A stretch of DNA of 64,000 nt from Methanocella_A sp963792125 (GCA_963792125.1 CAWBVA010000002.1:140139-204138); one strand, 5' to 3'; shown: positions 1-9,603, counted from the first letter of the stretch. The notes: generated by a model not told the origin, from the sequence alone. A program made the numbers and translations.

Positions 1-267
1 GTCGTGGGCCTTCTCGCCTGACACCCAGAACCGATCCTTTACAATGAGGACTCTGCGTCGCAGGTCCATCAGCGGCTCGTAGATGTCGTGTATCTCCTTT
101 TTCCAGACCGCCGACGTCTTTTCCCGGGTATCGTCGTCCATCTTCATCATGATCAGGAACACGTCCGAGTAGTGCTCCAGGTATCTGACGTCTTTTTCAA
201 GCTGCTCTTCGTCCGCCAGCATCTTGGCGATGATCGCGTTGATGTTGCCTGTAGTGTGCTCGAGCAC
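1..267 (-). CDS. hypothetical coiled-coil-like protein, partial
   Basis: An open frame runs from about 285 down to the window start with no stop, so the C-terminus lies outside the window. The readable part is highly charged and helix-forming (for example EDVRYLEHYSDVFLIMMKMD-like text around 180-120). Codon use matches the dnaJ operon next door. No ATG is available after the in-frame TAA near 325; I placed the start at a GTG at 267-265, which is weakly supported. It lies downstream of dnaJ on the same strand and could be the last gene of the heat-shock operon. I do not recognise the family. Confidence 0.5.
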   Translation of the reverse strand, partial: MLEHTTGNINAIIAKMLADEEQLEKDVRYLEHYSDVFLIMMKMDDDTREKTSAVWKKEIHDIYEPLMDLRRRVLIVKDRFWVSGEKAHD

Positions 268-348
268 GTCCTGCTTCGTCGGTATGATAGACCACCAGGA
301 AACCGTATGGCAGCATCCGGCTTAATACTTAGGAAAAAAGTACAGGGC

Positions 349-1479
349 CTATTTGAACGCTTCACCGATCTTCTCGAAGATGTTCCGGGGCTTGCCCTTC
401 TTCTGCTCTTCCCTTTCCTCGGCGAGCAGCTCGGCGAAAATCTTCTTCTGCTTATCGGACAGCTTGTGAGGCGTGCGGACGATGACCTTGACGTGCATGT
501 CGCCCCGGCGGCCTGACCGGAGGCTCTGGACGCCCTCGCCTTTGAGCCGGAAAGTCGTCTCGGTCTGAGTGCCCGGGGGTATCTTGAGCTTGGCCCGGCC
601 CGTCAGCGTCTCCACCTCGACCTCGTCGCCCATCGCCGCCTGGCCGAAGGTGATCGGCATTACGCAGGCCACGTCGTCGCCGAAGCGCTGGAAGAACTGG
701 TGGGGCTTCACGTGCAGGAACACGTACAGGTCGCCCATCACTCCCCCGGCAGGGCCCGATTCGCCTTCGCCGGGGATGCGCAGCTGCAGCCCGTTGTCCA
801 CGCCTGGCGGCACTTTTACAAGCACCTTGCGGACCTTGCGGGTCTTCGTCTGGCCCCGGCACGCCGGGCACGCCGTCTCGTACGTCGATCCCCTGCCGCC
901 GCACTTGTTGCAGGGCATGACCTGGACCATCTGGCCGAACAGGCTCTGCGAGGTACGCCGTATCTGGCCGGTGCCGTTGCAGTTCTGGCAGGTGGTCACC
1001 CTGGTGCCGGGCTTTGCCCCGGTGCCGCGACAGGTATCGCACGTCTCCATACGCGGGACGACGATCTCCTTCTCGCAGCCGAAGGCGGCCTCCTTGAAGT
1101 CGATCTCGAGGTCATAGCGCAGGTCGTTCCCGCGGTTGCCCTGGCCCCGGGCGCCCCGGCCGAAAAACATGCTGAAAAGGTTGTCGTAGTCTCCGAAGCC
1201 CATGTCCCGGAAGATGTCGAAATTGTTGTAGATGTCCGACGCCGAGTAGCCTTCCATTCCTGCATGGCCGAACTGGTCGTACTTCTGCCGTTTCTGGTCG
1301 TCGGACAGGATAGCGTACGCCTCAGAGATCTCCTTGAACTTCTCTTCGGCGTCTGCCGCCTTGTTCCGGTCCGGGTGGTACTGGAGGGCCAGCTTGCGGT
1401 ATGACTTTTTGATATCGTCTACGCTGGCACCCTTCTCTACCCCGAGCACCTCGTAGTAGTCTCTTTTGTTTGTAGCCAC
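349..1479 (-). CDS. dnaJ: chaperone protein DnaJ (Hsp40)
   Basis: Co-chaperone that delivers unfolded clients to DnaK and stimulates its ATPase. The 376-aa length is normal for a class I DnaJ. Visible in order: the N-terminal J domain with the HPD tripeptide at about residues 35-37, a Gly/Phe-rich linker (about 80-115), and a zinc-binding cysteine-rich domain with four CxxCxGxG-type repeats (about 145-215; the last repeat is CPACRGQ). The C-terminal substrate-binding beta domains follow. The start ATG lies 27 bases after the end of the dnaK tail, so the gene is the third member of a grpE-dnaK-dnaJ operon. The frame is intact, unlike dnaK. Confidence 0.97.
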   Translation of the reverse strand: MATNKRDYYEVLGVEKGASVDDIKKSYRKLALQYHPDRNKAADAEEKFKEISEAYAILSDDQKRQKYDQFGHAGMEGYSASDIYNNFDIFRDMGFGDYDNLFSMFFGRGARGQGNRGNDLRYDLEIDFKEAAFGCEKEIVVPRMETCDTCRGTGAKPGTRVTTCQNCNGTGQIRRTSQSLFGQMVQVMPCNKCGGRGSTYETACPACRGQTKTRKVRKVLVKVPPGVDNGLQLRIPGEGESGPAGGVMGDLYVFLHVKPHQFFQRFGDDVACVMPITFGQAAMGDEVEVETLTGRAKLKIPPGTQTETTFRLKGEGVQSLRSGRRGDMHVKVIVRTPHKLSDKQKKIFAELLAEEREEQKKGKPRNIFEKIGEAFK

Positions 1480-1506
1480 TGCCAGTCCCCCACGTTTTTA
1501 TCCGGC

Positions 1507-3386
1507 TTATTTCTTGTCGTTGACGACTTCGTAGTCGGCGTCCACGACGTTCGGGTCCTTGCCGGCCTGCTGCCCGCCCTGGGCGCCGCCGGACTGCTGT
1601 TGCTGCTGCTGAGCAGCCTGCTGCTGAGCCTGCTGCTGGGACTGGTACTGCTGCTGGGCCTGCTGGTAGAGTACCGTCGCCACTTCGTTCATCGTCTTGG
1701 TAAGCGCATCGTTGGCGACTTGATCTTCGGTATGTCGCCGGTCTTCTGGGCCTCGCGCAGGACTTCCATGTCCTTGTTGATGCGGTCCTTCTGGTCGGCG
1801 GTGATCTTGTCGCCCGCGTCGACCAGTGTCTTCTCAGACGAGTACAGCAGGGTGTCGGCCTGGTTCATGACCTCGGCCTTCTCCTTCTTCGAGGCATCCT
1901 CGGCAGCGAACTTCTCCGCGTCCTTGACCATGCGCTCGATGTCGTTCTTTTCCAGCTTGGTGGAGGCAGTGATGGTGATCGTCTGCTCCTTGCCGGTGCC
2001 CAGGTCCTTGGCCTTGACGTTCATGATGCCGTTGGCGTCGATGTCGAAGGTGACCTCGATCTGGGGGATGCCCCTGGGTGCCGACGGGATGCCGATCAGG
2101 TGGAACCGGCCCAGCGTCGTGTTGTCGTATGCCATGGGCCGTTCGCCCTGGAGCACGTGGATTTCGACGGACGTCTGGTTGTCGGCCGCAGTAGAGAACA
2201 CCTGGCTCTTCCGCGTCGGGATGGTCGTGTTGCGCTCGATGAGCCTGGTGAACACGTTGCCCATGGTCTCGATGCCCAGGCTCAGCGGAGTCACGTCCAG
2301 CAGCAGCAGGTCCTTGACCTCTCCTGCCAGCACGCCACCCTGGATGGCGGCACCCATGGCGACACATTCCATCGGGTCGATGCCCCGCTCCGGGTCCTTG
2401 CCGAAGAACTTCTTGATCATCTCTATGACGATGGGCATGCGCGTCGGGCCGCCGACCAGAATGACCCGGTCGATGCCCGTGGCCGCCAGCTTTGCGTCAG
2501 CGATGGCCTGCCTCATGGGCGGGTAGCAGCGGTCGACCACATCGTGCACCAGCTCTTCGAGCTTCGAGCGGGTGAGCACCATGTCCATGTGCTTGGGGCC
2601 GTTAGCGTCGGCCGTGATGAACGGGAGGTTGATCTGCGTCTGCAGGGTGCTTGACAGCTCGATCTTCGCCTTCTCCGCCGAGTCACGCAGCCGCTGCATG
2701 GCCATCTTGTCGTTGCGGAGGTCGATGCCGTTGTCCTTCTTGAACTGGTTGGCGATGAAGTCGATAACACGGTTGTCCATGTCCGTGCCGCCGAGCTGGG
2801 TGTCGCCGCTGGTGGACAGCACCTCGAACACGCCGTCACCCATCTCCATGATGGTGACATCGAGGGTGCCGCCGCCCAGGTCGAACACGAGGATCTTCTG
2901 GCTGCCCTTCTTGTCCAGGCCGTAGGCCAGCGCAGCCGCCGTGGGCTCGTTGATGACACGTAAGACTTCCAGGCCTGCGATGGTGCCTGCGTCCTTGGTC
3001 GCCTGGCGCTGGTTGTCGTTGAAGTAGGCCGGCACAGTGATGACGGCTTTAGTGATCTTCTCCCCGAGGTATGCTTCCGCGTCCTGCTTGATCTTCTGCA
3101 GGATCATGGACGAGATCTCCTGCGGCGTGTACTTCTTGCCGTCGATCTCGACCTTGTAGTCGGTGCCCATTTTGCGCTTGATCGCCATGATGGTGCGCTC
3201 GGGGTTCGTGACCGCCTGGCGCCTTGCAGCCTCGCCTATGAGACGCTCGCCCGTTTTCGTGAACGCCACGTAGGACGGGAAAAGCCTTGCCCCCTCGGCG
3301 CTCTGGATGATGACGGGCTTGCCGCCTTCCATAATAGCTGCTTCAGAATTGCTGGTTCCTAGATCGATACCGAGAATCTTAGACAT
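1507..3386 (-). CDS. dnaK: chaperone protein DnaK (Hsp70), one frameshift near the C-terminus
   Basis: ATP-dependent Hsp70 chaperone. The N-terminus has the phosphate-binding motif GIDLGTSNSEAA. Further on are DLGGGTLDVTIMEMG, the linker DLLLLDVTPLSLGIETMG and the beta-sandwich substrate domain. The main frame reads to a premature stop at 1689 after 565 residues. The expected lid continues in another frame from about 1712 (TMNEVATVLYQQ, then a Gln-rich tail ending DADYEVVNDKK) to the stop at 1507. Restoring one base in 1713-1719 joins the two and gives about 626 aa, the family length. Because DnaK normally needs this tail, I suspect a sequence error rather than true loss. The gene starts 7 bases after grpE. 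Confidence 0.95.
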
Positions 3387-3393
3387 GCTTACA

Positions 3394-3936
3394 TCACCTC
3401 TTGGATACTTTCACTTTTGAACAACGAATGACTTTTGAGCTTAACGTGTAGCCGCGCTGGAACTCCTCCAGCACGGTGTCCTCTTCCGTTTCATCCGATA
3501 CTTCCTGCATCATGGCCTCCATGGTGCGGGGATCGAACTTCCTGCCGACCGAGTCGATGGGCTTCAGCCCGTAGCGCTGGAGGACGGTCTTCATCTCGCC
3601 GTAGACCATCTCCAGCCCCTTCGCGAGCTGCAGAGCCTGCGCATCGGGCTTTTTCGCCGCCTCGAGCGCACGCTCCATGTTCTCGTAGACTTCGAGGAGG
3701 TCCTTGATCAGGTCCTCGTTCGCGTAAGCCTTGTACTCGGCCTTCTCCCGCTCTGTCCGCTTCCGGAGGTTGTCGTAGTCGGCACGAGCCCGGAGGCTCT
3801 CGTTCCGGTATTCCTCGACCAGGGCGGATAGCCGGGCCACTTCGTGATCGACGCCTGCCGCTGCCATGGCCTGCTCGTCGACGGCTTCGGCCTCTTCGGC
3901 CTGCCCATCTTCCGCCTGTATCCTGCCTGAGCCCAT
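3394..3936 (-). CDS. grpE: nucleotide exchange factor GrpE
   Basis: GrpE opens the DnaK nucleotide cleft to release ADP. The 180-aa protein has an acidic N-terminus, a long coiled coil (about residues 35-90, around YRNESLRARADYDNLRKRTE), and the C-terminal beta-wing with the family signature VLEEFQRGYTLSSKVIR near the end. It is the first gene of the operon: a 7-base gap separates it from dnaK, and a TATA-like element lies about 70 bases upstream. The frame is intact. Confidence 0.96.
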   Translation of the reverse strand: MGSGRIQAEDGQAEEAEAVDEQAMAAAGVDHEVARLSALVEEYRNESLRARADYDNLRKRTEREKAEYKAYANEDLIKDLLEVYENMERALEAAKKPDAQALQLAKGLEMVYGEMKTVLQRYGLKPIDSVGRKFDPRTMEAMMQEVSDETEEDTVLEEFQRGYTLSSKVIRCSKVKVSKR

Positions 3937-4003
3937 TACTGCGCCCCCATAAGCGTATATCGGGTAATTATATGTGAGACGGGTTTTAGTAATGTTTGCA
4001 CTT

Positions 4004-4016
4004 CTATATATATTTA
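4004..4016 (-). promoter_or_regulatory. probable TATA box for the grpE-dnaK-dnaJ operon
   Basis: The minus strand reads TTAAATATATATAG here, a good archaeal TATA element in an otherwise gene-free divergent region (3937-4337). It sits 68-80 bases before the grpE ATG, which implies a leader of about 40-50 nt. No further operator was recognised in this 400-bp gap. Confidence 0.45.
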
Positions 4017-4309
4017 ACCGTATCTTCTGTCAACCCGGCTGCCGCCAGGGCCGGAAAGAGAGACGGTAAAAGAACACGATGCAATCAATCATCAACCCGG
4101 GCATAATACAGAGACATTTTTAAGGTTAAATATTTTCCACCGGCGGCTATTGAGCCTGTAGAGCCATTTCCTGCCTTATAAATTTGTAATTACTGAAAAT
4201 ATCAGCCTCCGGATGTACACTGGCCGAATATATAAACGGATTAACGCCGTTTGTCCGGACATCACCATTATGGCTATATATCATGAACAAATATAGCTTG
4301 TTAAGGTAA

Positions 4310-4320
4310 CCATATAAAAA
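4310..4320 (+). promoter_or_regulatory. TATA box of the KaiC-like gene, implying a leaderless mRNA
   Basis: CCATATAAAAA is centred about 23-25 bases before the ATG at 4338. Archaeal transcription starts roughly 25 bases after the TATA centre, so the transcript would begin at or next to the start codon. No Shine-Dalgarno sequence precedes the ATG, which agrees. A second TATA-like stretch (AATATATAAACG) lies near 4229. Confidence 0.45.
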
Positions 4321-4337
4321 CAAGCAGTGGTCTGACT

Positions 4338-5063
4338 ATGGAACGGGTGTCGACGGGTATCCAGGAGCTGGACAGGTTTATCGGCGGAGGATATCCGAGG
4401 GGCAAGAGCGTCCTCATTACCGGCTCGGCAGGGTCAGGCAAAACTATCGTCGCTATTCATTTTATTTACAACGGCTGCATGGACGGCAAGAAATGCGTCT
4501 ACATCGCGACCGAGGAAGAGCTCGAGGACATCCTCTACCAGGCCGAGAGCATCGGCAAGGACGTGCGCAAGTTCTACGACTCCGGCCAGCTCAAGATCGT
4601 CAAGCTCTACGAGGAGCGGGCCTATACCACCATCCAGACCATGTCGCTGGGCTTCGAGAAGATCGACAGCCTGCAGTCAGATATCGTCAGCCTGGTGGAA
4701 AAAATCCCGAAGGACGCGGAACTGGTGGTGATCGACAACCTGGGCGTATTCACGCTGAACATGTCCATGGACGAGTTCCGGAAGCAGCTCGACACGCTCA
4801 ACCTCCTGCTGGCCAAGCAGACATACACTTCTTTATACATCATGGACGACACGTCCAACAAGCGCACTGAGGGCGTCGCGGCCTATTCGGCTTACGGCGT
4901 CATCAGACTGGTCATCAAGGAGAACCCGTATACCAGCATGCGAGAGCGCCACCTCGAGGTCGCGAAGATGCGGTCGACCAGCATCCCGCTGGAGAGCTAT
5001 ACTTTTGACATCACGTCAGGCGGCATCGAAATACTAAAGCGCAAAGGCGTCTGGTCGCTTTAG
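4338..5063 (+). CDS. KaiC-like RecA-superfamily ATPase (single KaiC domain)
   Basis: A 241-aa protein with one KaiC/RadA-type ATPase domain. It begins STGIQELDRFIGGGYPRGK, then Walker A GSAGSGKT (about residues 31-38), a catalytic glutamate region (YIATEEELEDIL) and Walker B (LVVIDNLG, about residue 135). Cyanobacterial KaiC has two such domains; archaeal single-domain relatives act in signalling or motility control, but their partners are mostly unknown. It is monocistronic, with a close TATA box. A broken KaiB-like gene lies 19 kb away (23565-23826), so a kai-like pair once existed or still exists in this genome. The ATPase family assignment is firm; the biological role is not. Confidence 0.85.
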   Translation: MERVSTGIQELDRFIGGGYPRGKSVLITGSAGSGKTIVAIHFIYNGCMDGKKCVYIATEEELEDILYQAESIGKDVRKFYDSGQLKIVKLYEERAYTTIQTMSLGFEKIDSLQSDIVSLVEKIPKDAELVVIDNLGVFTLNMSMDEFRKQLDTLNLLLAKQTYTSLYIMDDTSNKRTEGVAAYSAYGVIRLVIKENPYTSMRERHLEVAKMRSTSIPLESYTFDITSGGIEILKRKGVWSL

Positions 5064-5174
5064 GGGCAGGATGAGTGCCGGGCAGGCGAGCGCTCGCGCG
5101 CGAATACGCTTGAAGGTCATGTGCACGACTATTAATAATGCCAGGCTGACAGTAGATTTCCGGTTATCTGGCGA

Positions 5175-5576
5175 TTAAGCGAGATCACTCAGTTTCTCTT
5201 TCTTCCGGTATGCCAGACCCTGGAAAGTTGAGACCAGGTCGCCATTCTCGTTGGTCACTTTTATCTCGTACGTCCCTATCTTCGGGCTGACGGAGACTTC
5301 CCGCGCCTCGGCATACAGCGTGCCGGACCCTACAGCCTTCACGAACGAGATGCTTACGTTCAGCGCCACTGCCACGGTGCCGTGGGAGTTACAGGCGACG
5401 GCGAAGGTGAAGTCGGCGAGGGAAAAGATCGCCCCGCCATGGACGGTCCGGAGCCCGTTCAGGTGATGCTCTTTGACCTCCATCCTGGTCCTGGCCCCGC
5501 CCGGGGTGACTTCCAGCAGCTCAATGCCACAGTACTCCGCAAACTGATCCCTGCGGAAAAATTCCTTCAAGTCCAT
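5175..5576 (-). CDS. PaaI-type hotdog-fold thioesterase
   Basis: Likely hydrolyses acyl- or aryl-CoA thioesters. The hotdog signature HLNGLRTVHGGAIFSLADFT contains the HGG-loop glycines and the acidic catalytic residue (D of LADF) typical of PaaI/YdiI-like enzymes. The frame opens further upstream to 5627. I chose the ATG at 5576 (MDLKEFFRRDQF) because family members start just before this block and the upstream 17 residues look untranslated. The true substrate cannot be read from sequence. It is convergent with the KaiC-like gene. Confidence 0.8.
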   Translation of the reverse strand: MDLKEFFRRDQFAEYCGIELLEVTPGGARTRMEVKEHHLNGLRTVHGGAIFSLADFTFAVACNSHGTVAVALNVSISFVKAVGSGTLYAEAREVSVSPKIGTYEIKVTNENGDLVSTFQGLAYRKKEKLSDLA

Positions 5577-5773
5577 GCTGATACCCGCTGATATATGGAC
5601 GAGGGATACCATAATACTTGCTAGCATGGCGCACGATTACGCGACATGTCGGCAGGTGCCGGGCGCACAGCGGGCAGGCCGAATGAAACAGGACGCCGGC
5701 AGACTGTAAATCGCTTTAAATGGAGCATATGATTTAATAAATTTATAAAGTTGTGTGTTCTGGAGAGTTCGAC

Positions 5774-6409
5774 ATGGCACAGAAGATGATGAAGCGTATG
5801 CCTTCCGGCCTGGAGGAAGGCATGGAAAAGTTATCACCGACCGAGGAACTGGACGTCGAGCACGGGATGCTGACCCGTATTCTGCTGGCGATGGACAATG
5901 TGCTCAGGGCGGAAGGAAGTATACCCAGGGCCAACCTTGGCCCGATCAACCAGGCATGCATGCTGATCAAACAGTCTGTCGTGGACCACCACATGAAGAT
6001 CGAGGAGGAGAACATCTACCCGCGGTTCGAGAATACGGAACTCGCCGACTTTGCCAGCGCCCTGAAAACACAGCACATCGAAGGCAGGAAGCTGCTGGCC
6101 AGGATGGAGAGCCTCTCGAAGACTGGCGCCGTCAGGGACCGGTCCGAGATGGACGAGCTGAAGAGGGTCTTCAACGACTTCAAGGACATGATTACCGCAC
6201 ACGCCGCCTGGGAAGAGACGGTGCTGTTCCCGGTCATGGAAGGCACATGGTCGAAAGATGACCTTAACAACCTGAGGGAGATGCAAGAGCAGGACGAAAA
6301 GAAACTGCTTGGCAAGGATGCCACTGAAAAGCTCAACTCCATGCTCATGAGCGTCGAGTCTGCTTGCGGCGTCACCGGTGTAAGCGACTTCACCCGGCGG
6401 TTAAAATAA
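5774..6409 (+). CDS. hemerythrin-like (HHE) cation-binding protein
   Basis: Four-helix-bundle protein of the HHE family, expected to bind a di-iron site and sense or carry oxygen, NO or iron. Metal-ligand type motifs appear in order: DVEHGML, VVDHHMKIEEENIYPRF, KTQHIEGRKL and ITAHAAWEETVLFPVM. The open frame begins at 5753, but ATG 5774 (MAQKMMKRM) has a GGAG ribosome-binding site about 8 bases upstream, so I chose it. An AT-rich promoter (AAATTTATAAAG) lies near 5740. Such proteins are common in methanogens coping with oxygen. About 211 aa, frame intact. Confidence 0.85.
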   Translation: MAQKMMKRMPSGLEEGMEKLSPTEELDVEHGMLTRILLAMDNVLRAEGSIPRANLGPINQACMLIKQSVVDHHMKIEEENIYPRFENTELADFASALKTQHIEGRKLLARMESLSKTGAVRDRSEMDELKRVFNDFKDMITAHAAWEETVLFPVMEGTWSKDDLNNLREMQEQDEKKLLGKDATEKLNSMLMSVESACGVTGVSDFTRRLK

Positions 6410-6460
6410 AAAAGCTTTGCCAGAGCTGTAACGGTCACCGGCCGGTCATAGCACCTGGCA

Positions 6461-7138
6461 TTATACTATTTTTATGTTCCGGGAATCTCTGCCGATCTCC
6501 GTCCCGGCCAGCGATGCCACCGCGGTGAGCTGGTAATCGCCTGCCGTCGATATTCCCTGATAATCGGAGGGAATCGAGATACTGAACGCCACCTGCTGTT
6601 TTACGCCCGGCGGTATGTTCAAGCCTGTCGTATTATAGGTGAAGACCTTCTCTACGGGCACGAAGAAGATCGTCCGCTTGATCGTGATGGTAAAATCGAT
6701 CTGGGTGATGGGGACGTTACCGGTGTTCGTGACATAGGTCCAGCCTATCGCCGTTTCGCCGCGGGAATACGAGGTCTTATCCGAGCCCCAGTCGGTCGCT
6801 ATGCCGCTTATCACGGGCAGGGGTGTCGGAGCAGGCACCGGCGTCGGCGTCGTCGGCGTCCCGTTAGTGCCAGGAAACCGGCGTGGGTACAGGCGTACTG
6901 ACAGGAGATACTACCCCGGCGGTGCCCGGGTCATACGCGCCAGGCCGGGGCGTCGGCGTCGGGCAGGGCAGCGATGATGATCCCGTTGGCGATTGAGTGG
7001 GCAAGCGCCCTGATGAGAGGACTCCCCGGGATCGCCCGCTATGAAGATTAAGTAGCCGGCCGCAATGACCAATAAGACGATAAACTCACCAAGCACTATC
7101 AGCCGTAACACTTTCAGGTCCATCGATGTTTCCGTCAC
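6461..7138 (-). pseudogene. membrane-anchored PT-linker protein with beta-sandwich-like domain, frameshifted
   Basis: Three readable pieces belong together. An N-terminal stretch from 7138 has one membrane helix (LIVLGEFIVLLVIAAGYLIF). A Pro/Thr-rich linker (PTPTPRPGAYDPGT..., about 6960-6845) follows in another frame. A C-terminal domain of about 115 aa (6838-6461) contains WTYVTNTGNVPITQIDFTI, which resembles archaeal surface domains that carry extra-membrane beta sandwiches. At least two indels lie between 7030 and 6845. Known methanogen cell-surface proteins share this anchor-linker-domain plan. The specific function is unknown. Confidence 0.6.
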
Positions 7139-7756
7139 AAGCTATTATTGTAAATATTTGTTGCTATATAAGCGCACTTTTTTGCAACTATACGGTGGAA
7201 AGAGCTACAATCGCTATTGTCTTATTATGATATGGCCGCGATTATGCCCTTAGAAACGGATAAAAATGACGATAAGGTACAGCCGCTACCAGCCCGGCGC
7301 CTTTCGCGTAGGCGTTTCCTCAAGCTCATAGCCAGGCAGAAGCCGGTAATCGCATATCGTCAGTACCGTCGAACAGGCCAATGAGCGTATTTACCGACAG
7401 AAAGTATGGCCAGCCCGTGCAATCAGACACAATGCCGCGCACACAATGCAGCATTACCACTCATCCGTGCAAACGTAGCCTGTACGTCACATGACAACGC
7501 GCCTAATCATAGACTGTACACTGAAAACAGATCTTGAACAAAAATATTTATCATCTGCGCTAACCAGGATGAAAACAGAATATGACAAACAATACGAACA
7601 AGGCATGATGCTAAAATGCCACAGTAAGTTGAGAACCACTAGTGCTTGCCATTCAATTGATATGGCTTATTTGTCACGATTATAAATAGTTTAAGTTACA
7701 GAAAGCGAAGTCGCAAAGCTGACTCCAGGATGATCGCCAGATAGATTTAATAATAG
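7139..7756. other. gene-free stretch
   Basis: About 600 bases between the anchored protein and the zinc-ribbon gene. There is one open frame of 64 codons (7491-7685, plus), but it has no ribosome-binding site or family resemblance. AT-rich patches near 7140-7180 may be the promoter of the minus-strand gene. I see nothing else I can name. Confidence 0.4.
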
Positions 7757-7786
7757 GCCGCTGCGGTTTGAACGCAGGGCCTCCCG
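7757..7786 (-). repeat. tRNA 3'-end relic (T-arm fragment)
   Basis: GGCCGCTGCGGTTTGAACGC and the following GGGCCTC match, on the minus strand, the T-arm and acceptor end of the tRNA-Ile-like gene at 47951-48051. Only about 30 bases remain, so it is not a functional tRNA. Similar relics occur at 15874, 19671 and 21126. Confidence 0.5.
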
Positions 7787-7795
7787 GAAGCCGGA

Positions 7796-7963
7796 TTATT
7801 TACAGGTACACTCTGAAACCGGTTTTCCGCACTTCTCACAAACGTGCTTGTGCCGGACGACGCCGCCGCATACCGGGCACTTTTCCGCGCACTTCTCCAT
7901 CTCCGTCCCGCAACCCTGGCCCTGTGAGCTTGGGTAGTCGTATTCTCCCATATTACCTGCCAT
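7796..7963 (-). CDS. small double zinc-ribbon protein (55 aa)
   Basis: A short frame reading MAGNMGEYDYPSSQ at the N-terminus, followed by eight cysteines: a single Cys near residue 18, then CAEKCPVCGG, a spacer RHKH, CEKCGKP and a terminal CTCK. The CPxC...CxxC arrangement is that of a zinc ribbon or rubredoxin-like knuckle. ATG at 7963 and TAA at 7796-7798 delimit it. The regular cysteine spacing makes chance coding unlikely. It resembles small archaeal zinc-ribbon proteins of unknown role that may bind nucleic acid or proteins. It stands alone. Confidence 0.65.
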   Translation of the reverse strand: MAGNMGEYDYPSSQGQGCGTEMEKCAEKCPVCGGVVRHKHVCEKCGKPVSECTCK

Positions 7964-8380
7964 AAATGATCCTCATAACGGAGATTGATATATCGATTTA
8001 TAAAAAAGCCCGCCCGATACATCTGGAAATTCTGCCTGCCACCGTGGATTTTACCGGGAATCGCGCGGGGGGTGGCTGGTTTTAGCGATGATAGAATATT
8101 CATGTAAAGGCAATGAAGGTTTAGCCTTGTTCACGCTCTGCGCACCTGTAATGAGTGCAGGACCAGGCGAGGCGCTCGTGTGCGAGAAGTTGGACAGACT
8201 CAATCATCGCCGATTTTATAAAATTTTCCAGGGACACAATAGCTATTAAACTAAGGATACCGATTACATACTTCAATAAACAATGCCGGTCAGCCAGGGA
8301 AAATATTCTAAGCCTTAGCCCTATTATGGGTATACCGCTATGGACCAAAGCATCGAACTGGCCGGAACGAGGCGAGGCCG

Positions 8381-8821
8381 GTGAATTACGAAGAGCTCAG
8401 GATACTGCTATCCTCGTGGAACATTACCATGGTGCACGGGGATGCTGTACGAGTGCACGGTTTCGAGCCCGGCGTCTACCGGGATCTGGCAAAGCAGACA
8501 GAGGACGTCGACTACGACTGCAACTTCAAGGACGGCTGTTGCCGGACCCGGGGACCGGGTGACAAAAACTGCTGCTCGGAGTGCGCCTGTACCTTCGGGT
8601 ACTGGCGCAAGGAAGCCGGGGCCCTGGATGAGGCCACGGTGAGGACGATGGCCGAATTCTATGATGCACGCACAGGCTTCCGCCGGGAAGATACGGGATG
8701 CCTGCTGCCGAGAGAACTGCGCAGCCCGATCTGCCTGTACATCCTGTGCTCTGACGCAAAACTGACCGGAGGAGACCGGTATCTCCTGGATAAAATTCAT
8801 TACGGGCTGAGCTGGACCTGA
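8381..8821 (+). CDS. cysteine-rich hypothetical protein
   Basis: A 146-aa protein starting with GTG (MNYEELRILLSSW), preceded by GAGG 5-8 bases upstream. A cysteine cluster around residues 45-70 reads CNFKDGCC...CCSECACTFGYW, followed by isolated cysteines at about 107, 118 and 123. The pattern suggests an Fe-S cluster or zinc site but matches no family I can name. The next gene (8920), on the same strand, is also a Cys-cluster protein, so the two may act together. An AT-rich stretch near 8210-8260 could hold the promoter. Confidence 0.65.
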   Translation: MNYEELRILLSSWNITMVHGDAVRVHGFEPGVYRDLAKQTEDVDYDCNFKDGCCRTRGPGDKNCCSECACTFGYWRKEAGALDEATVRTMAEFYDARTGFRREDTGCLLPRELRSPICLYILCSDAKLTGGDRYLLDKIHYGLSWT

Positions 8822-8919
8822 TATACTGCACCCGGCGGCGAGGACGACCGACGTCTTATTGGACAGGTTTTCGACCGCGCCCAATAACTATTTATCGTTT
8901 TTTAAGGGAATTAGTATCG

Positions 8920-9603
8920 ATGGATTACGAGAGCTTTTTCAGGATGCGAGGGGCGTCACGGTTCATCGAAGCCGGGAACATGCCCTGTAAAGGCTGTGGC
9001 AGATGCTGCAGAGAAGAGCCTCGCATCGGGCTGTTCCCTTCGGACATCTACCGTATCAGCAAGGCCCTCGGCATAACGCTGGCGGAGTTCAACGATCGCT
9101 ACCTCGCCGGCATCGTAAGTATCGGCTCGGTCCGGGACGAAAAAGGCAACACGAAATACGATTCCAGTGCTTTCGGCCTCAAGCTCCGGAACGGATGCCC
9201 GTTTCTCGCCGATGACAAATGCGGCATCCACGCCTTCAAGCCGATCATCTGCAGGGCATACCCCAACATGGTGATGAGGACGTTCCGGGGCGACATCCTG
9301 AAAAGCTTCGTGAAGCTACACGAAGGCTGCTCCCTCCGCGACCTGGAAGACGACGTATATATCCTGCCGGATGCCGACATTTACACCCGGCTGGCTTTCG
9401 GCGTCAGGGTCATGCAGATCTACGTAGAAAGGGCCGGCGATACTTTCGATGCCCGGCTGGTGGACAACCTGGCCCATAAGGAAATGGCATGGCTGAAAAA
9501 TCCGGTCATGGTCAGGGAAGCAGAAGAGGACATGGACGAAGACGTCTTGAGGTTCGTGAAGTCCGTGGAAGCGGCAGAAGCGAAAGGCAATAAAATTTTT
9601 TAA
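8920..9603 (+). CDS. YkgJ family (UPF0153) cysteine cluster protein
   Basis: A 227-aa protein with the family signature: an N-terminal CKGCGRCCRE (about residues 23-31) and a second cluster GCPFLADDKCGIHAFKP followed by CRAYP (about 93-115). The cysteines are thought to bind zinc or an Fe-S centre; the biochemical role is unproven, although some archaeal homologs are encoded near flagellar or methyl-transfer genes. The ATG follows an AT-rich promoter at about 8885-8905. It lies about 100 bases after the other Cys-rich gene. The frame is intact. Confidence 0.85.
   Translation: MDYESFFRMRGASRFIEAGNMPCKGCGRCCREEPRIGLFPSDIYRISKALGITLAEFNDRYLAGIVSIGSVRDEKGNTKYDSSAFGLKLRNGCPFLADDKCGIHAFKPIICRAYPNMVMRTFRGDILKSFVKLHEGCSLRDLEDDVYILPDADIYTRLAFGVRVMQIYVERAGDTFDARLVDNLAHKEMAWLKNPVMVREAEEDMDEDVLRFVKSVEAAEAKGNKIF

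Noticed and set aside
1600..2526. Long plus-strand frame of 308 codons across dnaK
   Set aside because: Antisense shadow of the dnaK coding frame; no domain and no ribosome-binding site.
7491..7685. 64-codon plus-strand frame
   Set aside because: No ribosome-binding site, no family resemblance and compositional bias unlike neighbours.
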